Assembly (NCBI GenBank): GCA_040081715.1
Contig: JBEBFY010000006.1
Coordinates: 134,413 to 198,412 of the forward strand
DNA length: 64,000 bases
Reading direction: 5' to 3'
From: CANKJK01 sp040081715
Lineage (GTDB): Bacteria; Acidobacteriota; Vicinamibacteria; Vicinamibacterales; UBA2999
Positions 27,807-36,683 of this stretch are shown piece after piece; the stretch's first letter is position 1; the number at the start of each line of letters is the position of its first letter. A model generated the notes under the pieces. The model saw only the letters and a list, made by a program, of their open reading frames with translations. It made no database searches and was not told where the DNA came from. A program made the translations under genes and the position numbers.

Positions 27807-29494
27807 AGCCAGGGATGAGCATGTTCAAGCGGCAGACCATGGTCAGTCGAGTCGGATGGGGGATGGGTCTCGCTGTCGTCGCAGCGACGCTGTCCGTGAC
27901 CGGTTATGCGGCGGATGCACCTGCCGGCGGCACGCCCGGTATGCGCCGGCTCACCGACGACCAGTACCGGAACGCGATCATCGACATTCTCGGCGAGGAC
28001 ATCGAGTACGCGGGACGGTTCGATCCGGTGTTGCGGCCGACACACGGCCTGCAGGTGCAGGGGGTGAGTCAGATATCGGTGTCACCCGCGGGCTTCGAGC
28101 AGTACGACAAGGTCGGCCGGACCATCGCCGCGCAGGTCGTCGACGACCGCCATCGGCCGCTGCTGGTCGGTTGCGCGCCCAGGACGGCGACGCTGCCCGA
28201 TGATGCGTGCGCGACCGCCTTCTTCCGGCGCACGGGAGAGTTCCTGTTCCGGCGTCCGTTGAAGGCGGCGGACGTGCAGTTGTACGTCACGGCCGCGCAT
28301 CAGGCGACGGGGCTGACAAACGACTTCTACGGCGGCCTGGCCGATGGACTCGGCATGATGCTGGCCTCCCCACGGTTCCTGTTCGAGATCGACGTCACGG
28401 AACCTGATCCGGCGCGACCCGGCGCGCGGCGGCTTGATGCGTACTCGAAGGCCTCGCGGCTCAGCTTCTTCCTGTGGAACACGACGCCCGATCGGGAACT
28501 GCTCGAGGCTGCCGCCAGGGGAACGCTGCACACGCCCGCCGGCCTGAAGCGGCAAGTCGACCGCCTGCTGGCGTCGCCGCGCCTCGAAAACGGTGTGCGG
28601 ACATTCTTCGCCGACATGCTGGGCTTCGATCAGATCGCCGACCTGTCCAAGGACGGTGAGATCTATCCGCAGTTCACGCCGAATGCCAAGCGTGACATGC
28701 CCGAGCAGACCCTGCGCACGATCGTGGATCTGCTGGTCACCAACAACGGCGACTACCGGGATTTGTTCACCACCCGGCGTACGTTCCTGACCCGGGCGCT
28801 TGGCGCCGTCTACCGCGTGCCGGTCAGTGAGAAGAGCGACTGGGTGCCGTACGAGTTTCCCGCAGACAGTCCCCGCGCGGGTCTGCTGACGCAGCCCAGC
28901 TTCATCGCGACCTTTTCGCATCCGGGCCGCAGCTCGCCGACGCTGCGTGGAAAGGCCCTCCGTGAGCTGGTGCTCTGTCAACCCGTGCCGGATCCGCCCA
29001 ACAACGTGGACTTCAGCCAGGTGGAGAACACGGCGAAGGGAACGGTACGTGTGCGACTGACGGCGCATCGATCGAACCCGGCGTGTGCGTCGTGCCACCG
29101 GTTCATGGATCCCGTCGGCCTGGCCCTCGAGAATTTCGACGGCGCGGGAACCTACCGGTCGCAGGAGAACGGCGTAGCCATCGACGCTACCGGGGACCTG
29201 GACGGCAGCAAGTTCGCAGACCCGGTCAGCCTTGGGCTTGCCGTTCGGAATCACCCGCAGTTGCCGGCATGTCTGGCGAAGCGGGTGTTCGAGTTCGCCG
29301 TGCGACGCCCGCTCGATACGGCCGAGGCCGCATGGGTGAAGACCCTGAGCACGCGATTTGTCGAGCACAACTATCGAATACGCGAGCTGCTGCGCATCGT
29401 CGCGACGAGCGACCAGTTGTTCAGGGCGCCGAATCCCCCGGTCACGGCCGCGAAGGCCACGGCAACGTCAGTTCCTTCTCGAGAGGTCAAGTAA
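27803..29494 (+). CDS. DUF1592/DUF1588/DUF1585 heme-binding protein, copy 1
   Basis: The 563-residue exported protein has the domain order of the planctomycete-type DUF1587-1595-1592-1588-1585 family: MRRLTDDQYRNAIIDILGED (residues about 48-67), FRRPLKAADVQ, ASRLSFFLWNTTPDRELLE with MLASPRFLFEID, then SSPTLRGKALRELVLCQ and CASCHRFMDPVGLALENFDG with one heme c motif, and ACLAKRVFEFAVRRPL at the end. It lacks the separate N-terminal cytochrome seen in longer members. The family role is unknown. Its start overlaps P copy 3 and its stop overlaps the next start (TAATG). Confidence 0.9.
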   Translation: MKPGMSMFKRQTMVSRVGWGMGLAVVAATLSVTGYAADAPAGGTPGMRRLTDDQYRNAIIDILGEDIEYAGRFDPVLRPTHGLQVQGVSQISVSPAGFEQYDKVGRTIAAQVVDDRHRPLLVGCAPRTATLPDDACATAFFRRTGEFLFRRPLKAADVQLYVTAAHQATGLTNDFYGGLADGLGMMLASPRFLFEIDVTEPDPARPGARRLDAYSKASRLSFFLWNTTPDRELLEAAARGTLHTPAGLKRQVDRLLASPRLENGVRTFFADMLGFDQIADLSKDGEIYPQFTPNAKRDMPEQTLRTIVDLLVTNNGDYRDLFTTRRTFLTRALGAVYRVPVSEKSDWVPYEFPADSPRAGLLTQPSFIATFSHPGRSSPTLRGKALRELVLCQPVPDPPNNVDFSQVENTAKGTVRVRLTAHRSNPACASCHRFMDPVGLALENFDGAGTYRSQENGVAIDATGDLDGSKFADPVSLGLAVRNHPQLPACLAKRVFEFAVRRPLDTAEAAWVKTLSTRFVEHNYRIRELLRIVATSDQLFRAPNPPVTAAKATATSVPSREVK

Positions 29495-30831
29495 TGAATC
29501 GCCTACAGCGTCGAACCGTCCTTCGCGGCTTGTTCAACGGCGCTTCGGTAGCCGTGGCACTGCCGTACCTGGATTGTTTCCTCAACACCAACGGCACGCT
29601 GCTGGCGGCCGAGGGCGCACCGCTCCCGACTCGCTTCGGTACGTGGTTCTGGGGACTGGGCGTGAACCCGAACCGGTTCTTTCCGACGAAGCCAGGCAAA
29701 GGGTATGACCTGCTGCCCGAACTGAGCCCGATTGCGAAGTTCCAGGACAAGGTCAGCGTGTTCAGCGGCTTTGACTGCCTGACGGACGGGAAGCCGGTCA
29801 TCCCCCATGGGACAGGAAGCACGACGTTCCGGTCGGGCACGGCGCCAGGTGCGGGCGGCGCGCTGCCCGGTGCGACGTTCGACAATATCGTGGCGGACGC
29901 GATCGGCACGGGCACGCGGTTTCGCACGCTCGACGTCTCCGCAATCGGCGACAGTCGCAACAGCCTGAGCGGCCAGGGTGCCGGCCAGATGAATCCGGTC
30001 GAGACCAACGCGATGCGGTTCTATCAGCGCCTCTTCGGTGACGGCTTCGTCGACCCGAATGGGGCGACGTTCGCACCGGACCCGAAGGTGATGGCGCACA
30101 AGAGCGTGTTGTCGGTCGTGAAAGAGGAACGCAAGGCGCTGGAACGCTCGCTCGGGGCGGCCGATCGGGCACGCCTCGATCAGTACTTCACGGCCGTCCG
30201 CCAGACCGAAGAGCAGCTGACGCTGCAGCTCCGGAAGCCAGAGCCGCTCGTGGCCTGCAAGGTGCCGCCTGCCCCGCAGGAGAAGGAAGTGCAGACCGTG
30301 CTGGAGGATGTGATTCAGAATCACGACATGATGGCGCGCCTGCTGGCCATGGCGCTCGCCTGCAACCAGACGAAGGTGTTCAACGTCGCGTTCAGCAACG
30401 GGGCGTCATCGCTGACGCGGCGGGGCAGTTCAACGACGCACCATCAGTTGACGCACGACGAGGTGATCGACCCGCGCGTCGGCTACCAGCCGGAGGCCAC
30501 CAAGTTCGTCGAGGCGCTGATGGGCGGGTGGGCCACCTTCCTGAGCATCCTGGATGGCATGCCCGAGGGCGACGGGACGCTCCTCGACCACATGCTGGTC
30601 GTGGCGCACTCGGAGACGGAGTACGCGAAGAACCACACCGTCACCAATCTGCCCATCATGTTCGCGGGCAGCGCCAACGGCCGCATCCGCACAGGGATGC
30701 ACGTGTCCGTCAAGCGGGAGCCGGTCTCGCGCGTGGCCCTGACGGCGATGCAGGCGGTGGGTGTGCAGGTGGAGTCCTTCGGCACGCTGTCCATGCAGAC
30801 GAAGAAGCCGATCAGCGAACTGCTGGTCTGA
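29494..30831 (+). CDS. DUF1552 family protein, copy 1
   Basis: The 445-residue protein starts MNRLQRRTVLRGLFNGAS, a twin-arginine-type export signal, followed by VALPYLDCFL. Family features include RFGTWFWGLGVNP, FSGFDCLTDGKP, HGTGSTTFRSG and, near the end, FSNGASSLTRRGSSTTHHQL and HSETEYAKNH. DUF1552 proteins are nearly always encoded beside DUF1592 proteins, as here; their reaction is not known. The adjoining DUF1592 gene ends in the first base of this ATG. The copy at 39527-40864 is the same length and very similar. Confidence 0.9.
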   Translation: MNRLQRRTVLRGLFNGASVAVALPYLDCFLNTNGTLLAAEGAPLPTRFGTWFWGLGVNPNRFFPTKPGKGYDLLPELSPIAKFQDKVSVFSGFDCLTDGKPVIPHGTGSTTFRSGTAPGAGGALPGATFDNIVADAIGTGTRFRTLDVSAIGDSRNSLSGQGAGQMNPVETNAMRFYQRLFGDGFVDPNGATFAPDPKVMAHKSVLSVVKEERKALERSLGAADRARLDQYFTAVRQTEEQLTLQLRKPEPLVACKVPPAPQEKEVQTVLEDVIQNHDMMARLLAMALACNQTKVFNVAFSNGASSLTRRGSSTTHHQLTHDEVIDPRVGYQPEATKFVEALMGGWATFLSILDGMPEGDGTLLDHMLVVAHSETEYAKNHTVTNLPIMFAGSANGRIRTGMHVSVKREPVSRVALTAMQAVGVQVESFGTLSMQTKKPISELLV

Positions 30832-30851
30832 GAGAGGCTGGAGGCGTGACC

Positions 30852-31751
30852 ATGAAGGCGCAGCGACATCGCCGCGGGGCCGTCATTCTGTCGATTAGCC
30901 TGTTCGGAATGCTGGCGGGCCACCGGGACGTGGCCGCCCGGCAGCCTTCGCCCGCAGTACAGACCCCGCCGGAGGTGACGATTCAGCCGCTGCCGCCGGG
31001 GCCTGTGTTTGCGGATGTGGACGGCTACACGTTGTATGTCAGTGAGCGGGATGCCGAGCCGGGCAAGTCGGCGTGTGTTGGCGCCTGCACCGCGGAGTGG
31101 ACGCCGTTGCGGGCCCCGGCAGATGCGCAGGTGATCGGCGAATGGACGCTCGTGGCGCGTGCCGACGGGGCGGCGCAATGGGCCTACAAGGGGCGGCCGT
31201 TGTATCGGTACGCGAAGGAAACCAGGCCACGCTGGGCCGACGGACAGAGCCAGTCATGGCGGTATGCGCTGGTGTCGCCGTTCCCCGCGCGCGGCGCCTT
31301 CGGCCGCCAACAGGGCCTCGGGGGTGCTCCCCCGGCTGCAGCCGCCGCAGCCGCAGCGGGCGCTGGACTCGCGCAGGGTGGGGCTGGTTTTGCCAATGTG
31401 CGCGGTGTCCGGCCCCCGAAGGTGCCGCTGCCGCCGGGGGTGCCTGGCGGCATCACGGGACAGCCGAACACCGAGGGCGCCGTCTTCGCGGATGCCAAGG
31501 GCCTGACGCTCTATACGTCGACCGCCGCTGCAACCTGCGCCGGACCCTGTCTGGAGGTGTGGAGGCCGCTGCCGGCCCCGCTGCTGGCGACCGCACCTGC
31601 TGGCGACTGGAGCATCGCGACCAGGCCGGATGGAACGCTGCAGTGGTCCCACAAGGGCAAGCCCCTGTACCGGTCCCGCAAGGATATGAAAGCTGGAGAC
31701 ACGAACGGTGCCGACAGTGACTGGCAGGCGCTTCGCGTCCCAGGGCACTAG
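30852..31751 (+). CDS. Secreted PF03640-repeat protein, copy 1
   Basis: The 299-residue exported protein contains two secreted repeats of the Lipoprotein_15 (COG4315) type. The first has GYTLYVSERDAEPGK, CVGACTAEWTPL and YKGRPLYRYAKE; the second has GLTLYTSTAAATCAGPCLEV and HKGKPLYRSRKDM. An Ala/Gly-rich linker (residues about 158-200) joins them. The repeat is found in exported proteins of unknown function, and some relatives lie near electron-transfer genes. GGAGG lies seven bases before the ATG; a GTG six bases earlier is possible. Confidence 0.83.
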   Translation: MKAQRHRRGAVILSISLFGMLAGHRDVAARQPSPAVQTPPEVTIQPLPPGPVFADVDGYTLYVSERDAEPGKSACVGACTAEWTPLRAPADAQVIGEWTLVARADGAAQWAYKGRPLYRYAKETRPRWADGQSQSWRYALVSPFPARGAFGRQQGLGGAPPAAAAAAAAGAGLAQGGAGFANVRGVRPPKVPLPPGVPGGITGQPNTEGAVFADAKGLTLYTSTAAATCAGPCLEVWRPLPAPLLATAPAGDWSIATRPDGTLQWSHKGKPLYRSRKDMKAGDTNGADSDWQALRVPGH

Positions 31752-31789
31752 GCTGCAGAGGCCCCATTTCTCAAGCAAACGGAGGCAGC

Positions 31790-32929
31790 ATGAGTCACGC
31801 CGAGAAGACGATGCGTCGCAGCGGAGTCCGGACGATCGCGCTCTGTGCCACCCTGGGAGTCACGGTCCTGGCAGGCGGCCGTCTTGGCGCCGGCCGTGAA
31901 GGCACCACCCTGGGCTTCCTCATCACGCGGTCGTCCCTTGCGGTGTACGACAACGGGATGGCGACGGACTGTCCCGACGGTGTCGATCCGACCGTTGAAG
32001 AGAACTTCCAGCGACGCCTGGCGCCAGCCGAGCGCGAACGGCTGCTCAAGCCGGAGAACGCCAAGGAGTACGCGGCGATCTGGAAGGATACGTTCATCAC
32101 CGGGCCCGGTGATGTGAATGTGTGCAACAACCCGAAGTCCTTCAAGGATGATCCGCGGCACCCGCCCTCGCGAGGAGCTCAGGGCCGCGTCGCCTTCGGC
32201 ATGAACCTGGATGGGACGACGGATGGGCGCGCGACCGCCGTGACGTGCGGCCACGCGAAGTTCGAAGGGCCCAATGGAGACAAGGGCGTTGACAACCAGT
32301 TATACCGAGCCACGGGCTGTTCCAAGGGCTATCGGGGTACCGGGGGGAGCGTTCAGCAGGGAGGAGGCATTCCCTCGTTCCTCATCGAGATTCGCGGCGT
32401 CGACAACCCACAGAGCGACGACCGCGTTGAGGTGGGCATCTACTCCACCGACGACGTCCTCATTCAGTCGCAGAATGGTGGAGCACTGCCGTACCAGACC
32501 TTTCACATCGCAGCGAACCCCCGCTTCCATAACGAAACACGCGGACGGATCGTCAACGGGGAGATCGTAACCGATGCCCTGGACGCGCTGTATCTGAAGT
32601 GGCGCATATCCACGCTGGGACTGTTTGGAGAGGCGTCGGAGAACGAGTTCCGGCGTGCGCGATTGCAGCTGCGCATCGAGCCGGATGGCGGGCTGATCGG
32701 CCAGCTTGGCGGGTACCGTCCCCTGATGAACATCTCGACGAGCGGGTACTGCTGCAAGGCGACGGCATCGACCGCCAACATCGACTGCGCCGCCCACTAC
32801 AACACCCTCGCGGTGATGGCCGATGGTGATCCCGATCCGGAGACTGGTGCCTGCACCACGATCTCCGCAGTCCACACGCTGAAGGGCATTCCCGCGTTCG
32901 TGCTCCACGGGTCCACCGGGAGCCGCTAG
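31790..32929 (+). CDS. P-family secreted Cys-rich protein, copy 4
   Basis: The 379-residue protein is the most divergent P copy but keeps the core: TDCPDGVDPTVEENF, FITGPGDVNVCNNPKSFKDD, GMNLDGTTDGRAT, VDNQLYRATGC, FLIEIRGVDNPQSDDRVEVG and GYCCKATASTANIDCAAH, with the eight-cysteine pattern. YRPIDNI is changed to YRPLMNIST. A signal peptide is present (VRTIALCATLGVTVLAGG). GGAGGC lies before the ATG. It ends the first operon, 32 bases before the convergent response regulator gene. Confidence 0.82.
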   Translation: MSHAEKTMRRSGVRTIALCATLGVTVLAGGRLGAGREGTTLGFLITRSSLAVYDNGMATDCPDGVDPTVEENFQRRLAPAERERLLKPENAKEYAAIWKDTFITGPGDVNVCNNPKSFKDDPRHPPSRGAQGRVAFGMNLDGTTDGRATAVTCGHAKFEGPNGDKGVDNQLYRATGCSKGYRGTGGSVQQGGGIPSFLIEIRGVDNPQSDDRVEVGIYSTDDVLIQSQNGGALPYQTFHIAANPRFHNETRGRIVNGEIVTDALDALYLKWRISTLGLFGEASENEFRRARLQLRIEPDGGLIGQLGGYRPLMNISTSGYCCKATASTANIDCAAHYNTLAVMADGDPDPETGACTTISAVHTLKGIPAFVLHGSTGSR

Positions 32930-32961
32930 CCTCGCGGCTGTGACCGCCGCCAGGCGGGTGC

Positions 32962-33591
32962 CTAGCGCATGTGAATCAGGCCCCTGCGGACGGCGACGCC
33001 GAGGGCGGCCGTGCGATCCTGCACGCCGAGCTTCGAAAACAGGTGACGGATGTGGACGATGACGGTCTCCTCGCTGATCCCGAGGTGCGCGGCGATCTCC
33101 TTGTTCCGCATCCCCTGGGCAATCAGCTCGATGACCTCAAGCTCGCGGGCACTCGGCGCCTTGTGCGTCCTCCGCTCTTCGAGCCTCGCTTCGACTTCGG
33201 GAGGCAGTCGGACGGCGCCGGCGTGCACATCACGGATCAAATTGGCGAGATCGTCAAACAATGAGTCCTTCAGCAGGTAGGTCGCGGCGCCTTCGCGAAG
33301 TGCCCTGAAGATGTCCTCTTCGCCCTGATACATCGTCAGGACAATGATGCGCGCGTCCGGTGCCTTCCCCCGGATGGCGCGTATGGTGTCGAGACCCGAT
33401 TGCCCTGGCAGCTGGAGGTCCATCAGGACCACGTCCGGGCGGCACGTGCGGAAGAGCACCTCGGCCTCTTCGCCCGTGGCGGCCGACCCCACGACCTCCA
33501 TGTCGGGTTCCTCGCCAATCAGCGCCGCGATGCCCTGTCTCACGATCCAGTGGTCATCCACACAAAGCACGCGGATTCGATCATGCGGCAT
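32962..33591 (-). CDS. LuxR/NarL-type response regulator
   Basis: The 209-residue protein has a receiver domain (residues 5-120; acidic pocket VDDH, phospho-acceptor Asp 58 in VVLMDLQLPG, Lys in YLLKDS) and a C-terminal LuxR helix-turn-helix (SARELEVIELIAQGMRNKEI and SEETVIVHIRHLFSKLG). It begins directly after the stop of the propeller sensor kinase, so the two form a cognate pair. Its position between the two P/DUF1592 operons makes them likely targets, but no binding data are visible. Confidence 0.93.
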   Translation of the reverse strand: MPHDRIRVLCVDDHWIVRQGIAALIGEEPDMEVVGSAATGEEAEVLFRTCRPDVVLMDLQLPGQSGLDTIRAIRGKAPDARIIVLTMYQGEEDIFRALREGAATYLLKDSLFDDLANLIRDVHAGAVRLPPEVEARLEERRTHKAPSARELEVIELIAQGMRNKEIAAHLGISEETVIVHIRHLFSKLGVQDRTAALGVAVRRGLIHMR

Positions 33592-36408
33592 TCAGGCCGC
33601 CCCTCTTCCGTTGGCTGGAAATGTTGCGATGACCTGCGTGCCGGACCCTTTGGCGCTGATGACGTCGACGTGCCCGCCTGCCAGACCCGCGCGTTCGCGC
33701 ATATGTGTCAATCCGAAATGGTCGCTCGCCTGGCCCGGCGCATCGACGTCGAACCCGACGCCGTTGTCGATGATGCGCAGGGTAACTCGGCTCTCGTCAT
33801 GCTCAAGCTCGGCGCGGATGACCGAGGCATCCGAGTGGCGGCTGGCATTGAAGAGCGCCTCCTGAGCGATCCGGAGCAGTTGCTCCTCGACGGCCGGAGC
33901 ATAGGGCCGCTCGGTGCCGATGATCGAGAAGGTGAAGGCGGCGGACGTCTCCTCAGCCACCCGGTCGCCCGCGTGCTCGATGGCACCAGCCAGCCCGCGT
34001 TCGTTGAGTGTGGGCGAGCGGAGGTTCCAGATCGTCTGGCGGACTTCGCGAATCTGTTCCTCGACGTGCCTCCTGAGGCTGTTGAGTTCCTGACGCGCGC
34101 CTGTCGGGTCCGAGGCAGGGAGCCGCCGTGCGACCGTGCCGGTGCGCAGCGCGACGCCGACGAGGCTCTGCAACAGCGTGTCGTGCACCTCTCTGCCGAT
34201 GCGTGCGCGCTCGACGAGCACGAGGGAAAAGCGCTCCCGGATCTGGCGGACCCGTATCCACCAGGCCACCGTGCCCAGGGCCAGGGTCACGGCGATGATG
34301 AGGACCACGAACCATGCCGTCTGGTCGAAGGCCGGCGCAATGGAGAATCGCATGACGGCGCCAGCCGGATCGAACGAGCCCTCCTTGTCGTGAGCGGTGA
34401 CCTGGAACGTGTAGGTGCCAGGCGGCAGATTGGTGTAGGTGGCCTGCCGGCGGTTCCCGGCCTCCTGCCAGGTGGAGTCGAACCCGCTCAGGCGGTATCG
34501 AAACGTGACCGACTGCGGCGACAGGAAGGTGAGCGCGGTGTAGTCGATGTCGACTCGCTCGGGTCTGGGCGCGAGGCGGAACGCCACGGCGGGATCGAAC
34601 GTCGTTCCGGCGGCGCGCACCGCCTCGACGCGAACACGAGGCGCCCGGCGTGCCGATGAGAGGGAGGCCGGATCGACGACGGTGGCGCCGCCTTCGGTGA
34701 TGAACCAGAGCTTTCCATCAGTGGCGAGCGAGGCAGAGGGCGACGCGAGGCCGCTTGGCATACCCAGGAGGCCGTCGGTCTCGTCATACAGCACGGAACG
34801 GACGCGATGCCGTGGATTCGCCTCGACGGCGTCGAACTCGCTTCGATCCAGTCGAAGGATGCCGGCACCGGTGCCGGCCCAGACCGCGCCGCGCGCGTCG
34901 GCGATGACGGATCGCACCCGTTCCCCGGGGAGGCCGTTGGCGGTGGTTGTGATTGCGACCGCCCTGCCGTTCGCGAACCGGGCGATCCCGTTGCCGCCTC
35001 CGATCCAGAGAACGCCCTCCCGGTCCTCGGACATGCCGCCGATCGCCGTCAGGCCAGTGGCGTACGTCGACACCCGGCCGTCAGAGGTCAGCAGACCCAG
35101 TTGGCCGTCGCCGAATCCGAGCCAGACACGGTCGCTGGAATCGGCATACGCATAGACAGGCCGCTGCGCGAGCTTCACGAACGTGTCGAGTGGTGTCAGG
35201 ACCCCGTCCCGCAGGCGCATGATGCCGAACTGGAAATCCGTCAGCCACACCGTATTGGAGGAATCGATCGAGAACGCCGTGATGCGTCCGAAGCGGCCGG
35301 GCGGCTTTGGGGCGAGCGTGACGAAGTGCCCGTCAACAAAGCGGGCGAGGCCCCGGTCCGTGGCAATCCACAGATGCCCTGTGCGATCAGTGGCGAGGGC
35401 CCGGACGACCCGCGCGGGCAGGCCATGCTGTTCGGTGAACATGTGCCGGCCGTCCCTGGTGATGCGAACGAGGCCGTCGTTGCTCCCGAACCACGTCGCT
35501 CCGTCCGGCGTCGCCTTCACCATCGTGACCGCGCCGAGATTCGCCACGGGTGTGAGCTTCCGTGGGCTCAGCTCATGCAGGGCGGCCTGCGTGCCGATCC
35601 AGATGTTCGAGTCTCGGTCTTCGTACACCGCGCCCACGACGTTGCTCGAGAGACCCGTCTCGGCGGTCACGTGCTCGACTGCGCGCGCACCGTGCGGGGC
35701 GCGCAGGCGTGTCAGGCCTTGTCCGATGGACGGAAGCCAGAGGTCGCCGCGATGATCACGCAGCGCCCCGGACGGCAGGGACTCACCGCTGGGCGCTCGT
35801 TCGAATCTGTGTCCGGACGGCTCACGGCGATAGGTGCCCTGAAGCGTGCGCACCCAAAGTGCCCCGGAAGCGTCCTCATAGATTCCGCTGTTCGGACTGT
35901 TGGGAAGCCCGACAGATTCGTCCTGCTGCACCCAGCGGGTGCCGTCGAACAGGTAGACGCCGCTTCGGCTGCCGGCCCACACAGCACCCCGCCGGTCCTG
36001 AAACAGCGTCCGCGTAAAGGCGAGCTTGGGGTCGCGGTAGAAGGAGAACGTGCCGTTGAGGAACCGGCCAATGCCCGCCTCGCCGGCACCGATCCACAGG
36101 CTGCCGTCCTTTCCGGCGAGGAGGGCCAGGATCGTGCTCGCAGGGAGCCGTTCATGTCCCAGGGACTCCCATGTCGCAAATCGATGGCCGTCAAAGCGAG
36201 CCAGGCCTGACCCGGTGCCGATCCAGAGATAGCCCTCCTGATCCTGACAGATGGACCAGATGGGAAGTGCGATGCCATCGCGGCGCGACCACGACGTCAT
36301 CGTGTAGTCGGTCAGCGGCTGGGCCGCGGCATCGCGGGCCTCGGCCCGTCCGGATATCAGCGCGAGCGTCGCAAACACGCCGGTCAGAATCCACGGTGTC
36401 AGGCGCAT
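33592..36408 (-). CDS. Propeller-type sensor histidine kinase
   Basis: The 938-residue membrane kinase has a signal sequence and a periplasmic sensor of about 14 regulator-propeller repeats forming two propellers (residues about 30-600, for example GYLWIGTGSGLARFDGHRF). A Y_Y_Y beta-sandwich follows (FRYRLSGFDSTWQEAGNRR to YTFQVTA), then one membrane helix (AWFVVLIIAVTLALGTVAWW, about 705-725). The cytoplasmic part has the HisKA_3 histidine motif (REVHDTLLQSLVG) and an ATPase domain with IAQEALFNASRHS and IDNGVGF. Such hybrid-like sensors often detect polymer fragments or other extracellular ligands. Confidence 0.93.
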   Translation of the reverse strand: MRLTPWILTGVFATLALISGRAEARDAAAQPLTDYTMTSWSRRDGIALPIWSICQDQEGYLWIGTGSGLARFDGHRFATWESLGHERLPASTILALLAGKDGSLWIGAGEAGIGRFLNGTFSFYRDPKLAFTRTLFQDRRGAVWAGSRSGVYLFDGTRWVQQDESVGLPNSPNSGIYEDASGALWVRTLQGTYRREPSGHRFERAPSGESLPSGALRDHRGDLWLPSIGQGLTRLRAPHGARAVEHVTAETGLSSNVVGAVYEDRDSNIWIGTQAALHELSPRKLTPVANLGAVTMVKATPDGATWFGSNDGLVRITRDGRHMFTEQHGLPARVVRALATDRTGHLWIATDRGLARFVDGHFVTLAPKPPGRFGRITAFSIDSSNTVWLTDFQFGIMRLRDGVLTPLDTFVKLAQRPVYAYADSSDRVWLGFGDGQLGLLTSDGRVSTYATGLTAIGGMSEDREGVLWIGGGNGIARFANGRAVAITTTANGLPGERVRSVIADARGAVWAGTGAGILRLDRSEFDAVEANPRHRVRSVLYDETDGLLGMPSGLASPSASLATDGKLWFITEGGATVVDPASLSSARRAPRVRVEAVRAAGTTFDPAVAFRLAPRPERVDIDYTALTFLSPQSVTFRYRLSGFDSTWQEAGNRRQATYTNLPPGTYTFQVTAHDKEGSFDPAGAVMRFSIAPAFDQTAWFVVLIIAVTLALGTVAWWIRVRQIRERFSLVLVERARIGREVHDTLLQSLVGVALRTGTVARRLPASDPTGARQELNSLRRHVEEQIREVRQTIWNLRSPTLNERGLAGAIEHAGDRVAEETSAAFTFSIIGTERPYAPAVEEQLLRIAQEALFNASRHSDASVIRAELEHDESRVTLRIIDNGVGFDVDAPGQASDHFGLTHMRERAGLAGGHVDVISAKGSGTQVIATFPANGRGAA

Positions 36409-36450
36409 GTTGGCGTCGCAGTATACAGGCCGCCACGATGCCCATGCGGA

Positions 36451-36492
36451 TACCAGTATTTGGGTACGTTGGACCCTCAGGCCAGCGTGCTA
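36451..36492 (+). promoter_or_regulatory. Second copy of the palindromic operator with CGTGCTA
   Basis: TACCAGTATTTGGGTA at 36451-36466 matches 14 of 16 bases of the palindrome upstream of the TonB receptor (21131-21146), and CGTGCTA follows at 36486-36492 with nearly the same spacing and orientation. It lies 42 bases upstream of the sensor kinase start and about 218 bases upstream of P copy 5. The orientation of the CGTGCTA element points toward P copy 5, so the rightward operon is the likelier target. Autoregulation of the kinase is also possible. Confidence 0.5.
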
Positions 36493-36634
36493 GCGTTGCT
36501 TCGTTCCAGGGCAATCAGCCCTGCGCACAGTAGACCCGCGCCGTGCCGCAGCCACGGGCCGCCGCCCCGACTTCCAGGCGATTCTGGCGGGGAGACCTTC
36601 AATGAGGGGAGCGGTGCGGCCTGCCGGGATAACG

Positions 36635-36644
36635 ACCAATTGGT
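36635..36644. promoter_or_regulatory. Short perfect palindrome before P copy 5
   Basis: ACCAATTGGT is a perfect 10-bp palindrome, followed by ATG (36645). It shares the ACCAA/TTGGT half-sites of the larger operators with a shorter spacer, so it may be a weaker site for the same regulator. Because it overlaps an in-frame ATG, that ATG is unlikely to be the start of P copy 5. Chance occurrence cannot be excluded. Confidence 0.3.
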
Positions 36645-36683
36645 ATGTACGGGTCCTGGGGCGCGATGGTAACCTCACGCGAC

